Assembly (NCBI RefSeq): GCF_037963145.1 | Contig: NZ_CP150144.1 | Location: 1,240,001 to 1,304,000 of the forward strand | Reading direction: 5' to 3' | DNA from: Oceanobacillus sp. FSL K6-2867 | GTDB lineage: Bacteria; Bacillota; Bacilli; Bacillales; Amphibacillaceae | Length of the DNA stretch: 64,000 nt | Shown: piece after piece, positions 61,840 to 64,000 of the stretch | Numbering within the stretch: position 1 is the first letter of the stretch | Layout: every line of letters begins with the position of its first letter | Translations under genes and position numbers: made by a program | Notes under the pieces: generated by a model | The model's database searches: none | Told to the model about the DNA's origin: nothing | Seen by the model: the letters and a program-made list of their open reading frames with translations, nothing else

Positions 61840-63145
61840 AGGTGCGCTGTCTCCTTCTTGAATTCACATCTGCTGTAGTAAAACTTTCAAACGTTGTACC
61901 TTCTTGATCTTCCAGGAGAATAATAGAAACCTCCATACCCGTTTCATACCCTCTTGTGCCTCCAGGCAATACAATAAGAATATTTGCTTCAGCTAGGGAA
62001 GTAACAACATTTGATTTATCTAAGCCAACCGGGGTAGCTACTAATCTCCCAGTTTCATAGGATAAGCGTCCACGAACAAAACGGTCAAACGGGTTCGGTT
62101 TTGGAAAGTCTGCTCCAAGGATGGCAACTTCTTTCTTTAAATAAGCTGCTTTTGTCTTTAAAAATGTACGAATAACAGGTCTTGTGTAAAGCTCAAACCC
62201 AACATAGCATGCAGAAGGATTTCCGGATAAACCAAACAACAGTTTCCCGTCAATCTCCGCAACTGTTGTCACACTCCCTGGCCTCATACCAATCTTATTA
62301 AATAAAACAGAAGCACCTAACTTTTCGTAAATCGCTGGCAAAAAATCGAAGTCTCCAACAGATACTCCACCTGTTGTAATAAGGAAATCTACCTTTTCCA
62401 AGCTATCCTTCACTTTTTGATAGCAGGTTTCAAAATCATCATTAAATTGGCCGAAATAAATTGGCTCGCCACCTGCTCTGATAACCTGAGCGTATACCAT
62501 ATAAGCATTACTATTTCTGATTTTGCCAGGTTTTAACGATTCATCAACATCTAATAATTCACTGCCTGTAGCAATAATACCAATTTTAGGTTTTACACTA
62601 ACCGGAACTTCCTTATAGCCAAAGGTCGCCAAGACGGCAATAATTCCCGGGGTAATATAGGTACCTTTGGAGACAAGCACTGTTCCTTTTGTTGTATCCT
62701 CACCAGCAAAGGATATATTATCCCCCGGCTGCAATTTTCGCTTTAACTGGAAATAATCCTTTCCATCCTGTACATATTCCTTCACGGACTCAAACATGAT
62801 TACTGCATCACAATCGTTTGGAATTTGAGCACCTGTCATGATTCGAACCGCTTCATTGTCACCAACCTGCTCGTTAAATACACTGCCTGCTCCTATTTCA
62901 CCAATGACTTCAAATGATATAGCATTTTTACTGGAAGCCATTTTAGTGTCTGCTGATTTTACAGCAAACCCATCATATGGAGACCTGTCAAATGGAGGTA
63001 CGTGATGATCAGCCAGAATAGCATCACCAAGAAAACGACCATAGCTTTCTTCTATCGGTACGTATTCGACCTTGCCGCTTTTTGTAAAATTCATCACTCT
63101 AGCCATTGCTTCATTTACTTTAATCGGTTTCCGTCTTTCTACCAT
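61832..63145 (-). CDS. moeA: Molybdopterin molybdenumtransferase
   Basis: This 437-residue enzyme inserts molybdate into the cofactor. ADHHVPPFDRSPYDGFAV, VRIMTGAQIPNDCDAVIMFE, TGSELLDVDE, LITTGGVSVGDFDF and LFGLSGNPSACYVGFELY are MoeA motifs. AAGGTGATGACGC precedes its ATG. It lies 12 bases after the MoeB-like gene. Confidence 0.95.
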   Translation of the reverse strand: MVERRKPIKVNEAMARVMNFTKSGKVEYVPIEESYGRFLGDAILADHHVPPFDRSPYDGFAVKSADTKMASSKNAISFEVIGEIGAGSVFNEQVGDNEAVRIMTGAQIPNDCDAVIMFESVKEYVQDGKDYFQLKRKLQPGDNISFAGEDTTKGTVLVSKGTYITPGIIAVLATFGYKEVPVSVKPKIGIIATGSELLDVDESLKPGKIRNSNAYMVYAQVIRAGGEPIYFGQFNDDFETCYQKVKDSLEKVDFLITTGGVSVGDFDFLPAIYEKLGASVLFNKIGMRPGSVTTVAEIDGKLLFGLSGNPSACYVGFELYTRPVIRTFLKTKAAYLKKEVAILGADFPKPNPFDRFVRGRLSYETGRLVATPVGLDKSNVVTSLAEANILIVLPGGTRGYETGMEVSIILLEDQEGTTFESFTTADVNSRRRQRTYE

Positions 63146-63157
63146 GCGTCATCACCT

Positions 63158-64000
63158 TTATCCTGCTAATTGATTGTAAATTGTTTTCGCTTTTTCAATT
63201 GAATCAGTGCCATGTATTAATGTTCTGCCATCCCGAAAGAACACGAGACGATATGATTCGTATTCCAATGACAATAAAAATTGATTATGTTTGACCGGGG
63301 CAATTTTCTGTAATCGATGCGCTAGTTCATCGAGGTTTAATTTCTGAGGCGTTCGTATTTGTACCGTATTTCTTCCACAAAGCACCTCCGATTTTGTGCG
63401 TGATTCATAGTTTAAATGCGGATAGCTTGGATTTTCACCACATGTCGGACAATCTGCTTTTTTAGCACGATCTACTTTCATCATATGATAATGATTATTC
63501 CATAAATCAAATGTCACCAGCTTTGTTCGGCAGGCTTTGTTGTCACCAACAAGCAGTTTTAAGGCTTCTGCCGTTTGATGGGCAACAACCATTTGGACTG
63601 CTGGTGAAATAATTCCAACAGAGTCACAAGTGGCTCCGGAGACTGGCATCGTATCCATTAAGCAACCGAGACAAGGGGTCTCATCTGGTAAAATCGTAAA
63701 ACTCATGCCTGTACTTCCAACACAAGATCCATAAATCCACGGTATTTGCTCTTTATGTGCTAAGTCGTTCAGGATAAATCGCGTTTCAAAATTATCCGTT
63801 GCATCGATTAGGATATCCACATTTTTTAATAAAGGAAGAAGTGTCACTGGTGTGGCGTCCATAACATAAGCATCGATAACAACCGAAGAATTAATTTGCT
63901 GCAGGCGCTGTTTAGCCGCCATTGCTTTTGGAAGTTGCTCTGTGACCTCCCTTTCGGTATACAATTGCTGCCTTTGTAAATTACTTAATTCGACATAATC
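63158..64000 (-). CDS. moeB: MoeB/ThiF-type sulfur-carrier adenylyltransferase (partial at window end)
   Basis: The frame runs open to the window edge, where it reads DYVELSNLQRQQLYTEREVT, so the N-terminus with its GxGxxG nucleotide motif is outside. VDILIDATDNFETRFILND and the two CxxC pairs (CLGCLM, CPTCGE) that bind zinc are present. It activates the MoaD C-terminus. The part after about residue 190 could be a degenerate rhodanese-like or other small domain. Confidence 0.9.
   Translation of the reverse strand, partial: DYVELSNLQRQQLYTEREVTEQLPKAMAAKQRLQQINSSVVIDAYVMDATPVTLLPLLKNVDILIDATDNFETRFILNDLAHKEQIPWIYGSCVGSTGMSFTILPDETPCLGCLMDTMPVSGATCDSVGIISPAVQMVVAHQTAEALKLLVGDNKACRTKLVTFDLWNNHYHMMKVDRAKKADCPTCGENPSYPHLNYESRTKSEVLCGRNTVQIRTPQKLNLDELAHRLQKIAPVKHNQFLLSLEYESYRLVFFRDGRTLIHGTDSIEKAKTIYNQLAG

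Noticed and set aside
1..64000. CRISPR array or cas genes, given the Csx16-like protein
   Set aside because: No regularly spaced short repeats and no cas effector or adaptation gene were seen on either strand.

Overview
The window is a low-GC, spore-forming member of the Bacillaceae. The chromosomal genes resemble halotolerant genera such as Oceanobacillus or Virgibacillus; this is inferred from gene order and protein character, not tested. Chromosomal blocks follow Bacillus subtilis order: yeaC-yeaD-yebA-guaA and the pspA-ydjGHI set. There are also two spore-germinant receptor operons, an anaerobic Fnr regulator and a molybdenum cofactor cluster.

The left half (1 to about 30,660) is mobile DNA stacked at the 3' end of guaA. 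Positions 1-8955 belong to a Tn916/Tn5801-like element whose start lies outside the window. It holds two copies of a module made of an Orf7-like sigma factor, an Orf8-like HTH protein and a roughly 335-nt structured non-coding block. Between the copies sits a BceAB/BceRS-type antimicrobial-peptide detoxification and sensing locus (972-5552). The second module leads into a DUF3173 gene and a tyrosine integrase that end next to an attachment site at 8956-8973.

From 8956 to 30659 lies a second, apparently complete element of about 21.7 kb with ICEBs1-type architecture. It has int and a DUF3173 gene at the left end. The conjugation genes run on the minus strand from helP, conQ (coupling protein) and nicK (relaxase) through conB, conC, conD, conE and conG to cwlT. 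ImmR and ImmA regulators are divergent. The oriT is embedded in the conQ/nicK overlap, and a candidate single-strand origin lies downstream of nicK. Its first minus-strand genes are an apparent Csx16-like protein and ArdA, which look like counter-defence. Its cargo is a multicopper oxidase with two metallothionein-like cysteine-rich repeats fused at the N-terminus. An 18-bp direct repeat, TCCCACTCAATCGTAGCA, flanks it; the right copy is the last coding bases of guaA.

The right half is chromosome. guaA follows a guanine riboswitch. Then come yebA, yeaD and yeaC, an amidase, a YerD-like flavoprotein, a gerA-gerB-gerC operon with a small fourth gene, a flavodoxin-like oxidoreductase, a double-AbrB regulator, a gerB-gerA-gerC operon, and the envelope-stress set ydjI, ydjH, ydjG and pspA with a clear SigW promoter. 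The end holds ctaB, moaC, modB, modA, moaB, mobA, fnr, mobB, moaD, moaE, moeA and a MoeB-like gene cut by the window end. The Fnr regulator beside Moco and molybdate genes fits supply of cofactor to an anaerobic molybdoenzyme such as nitrate reductase, which is not in the window.
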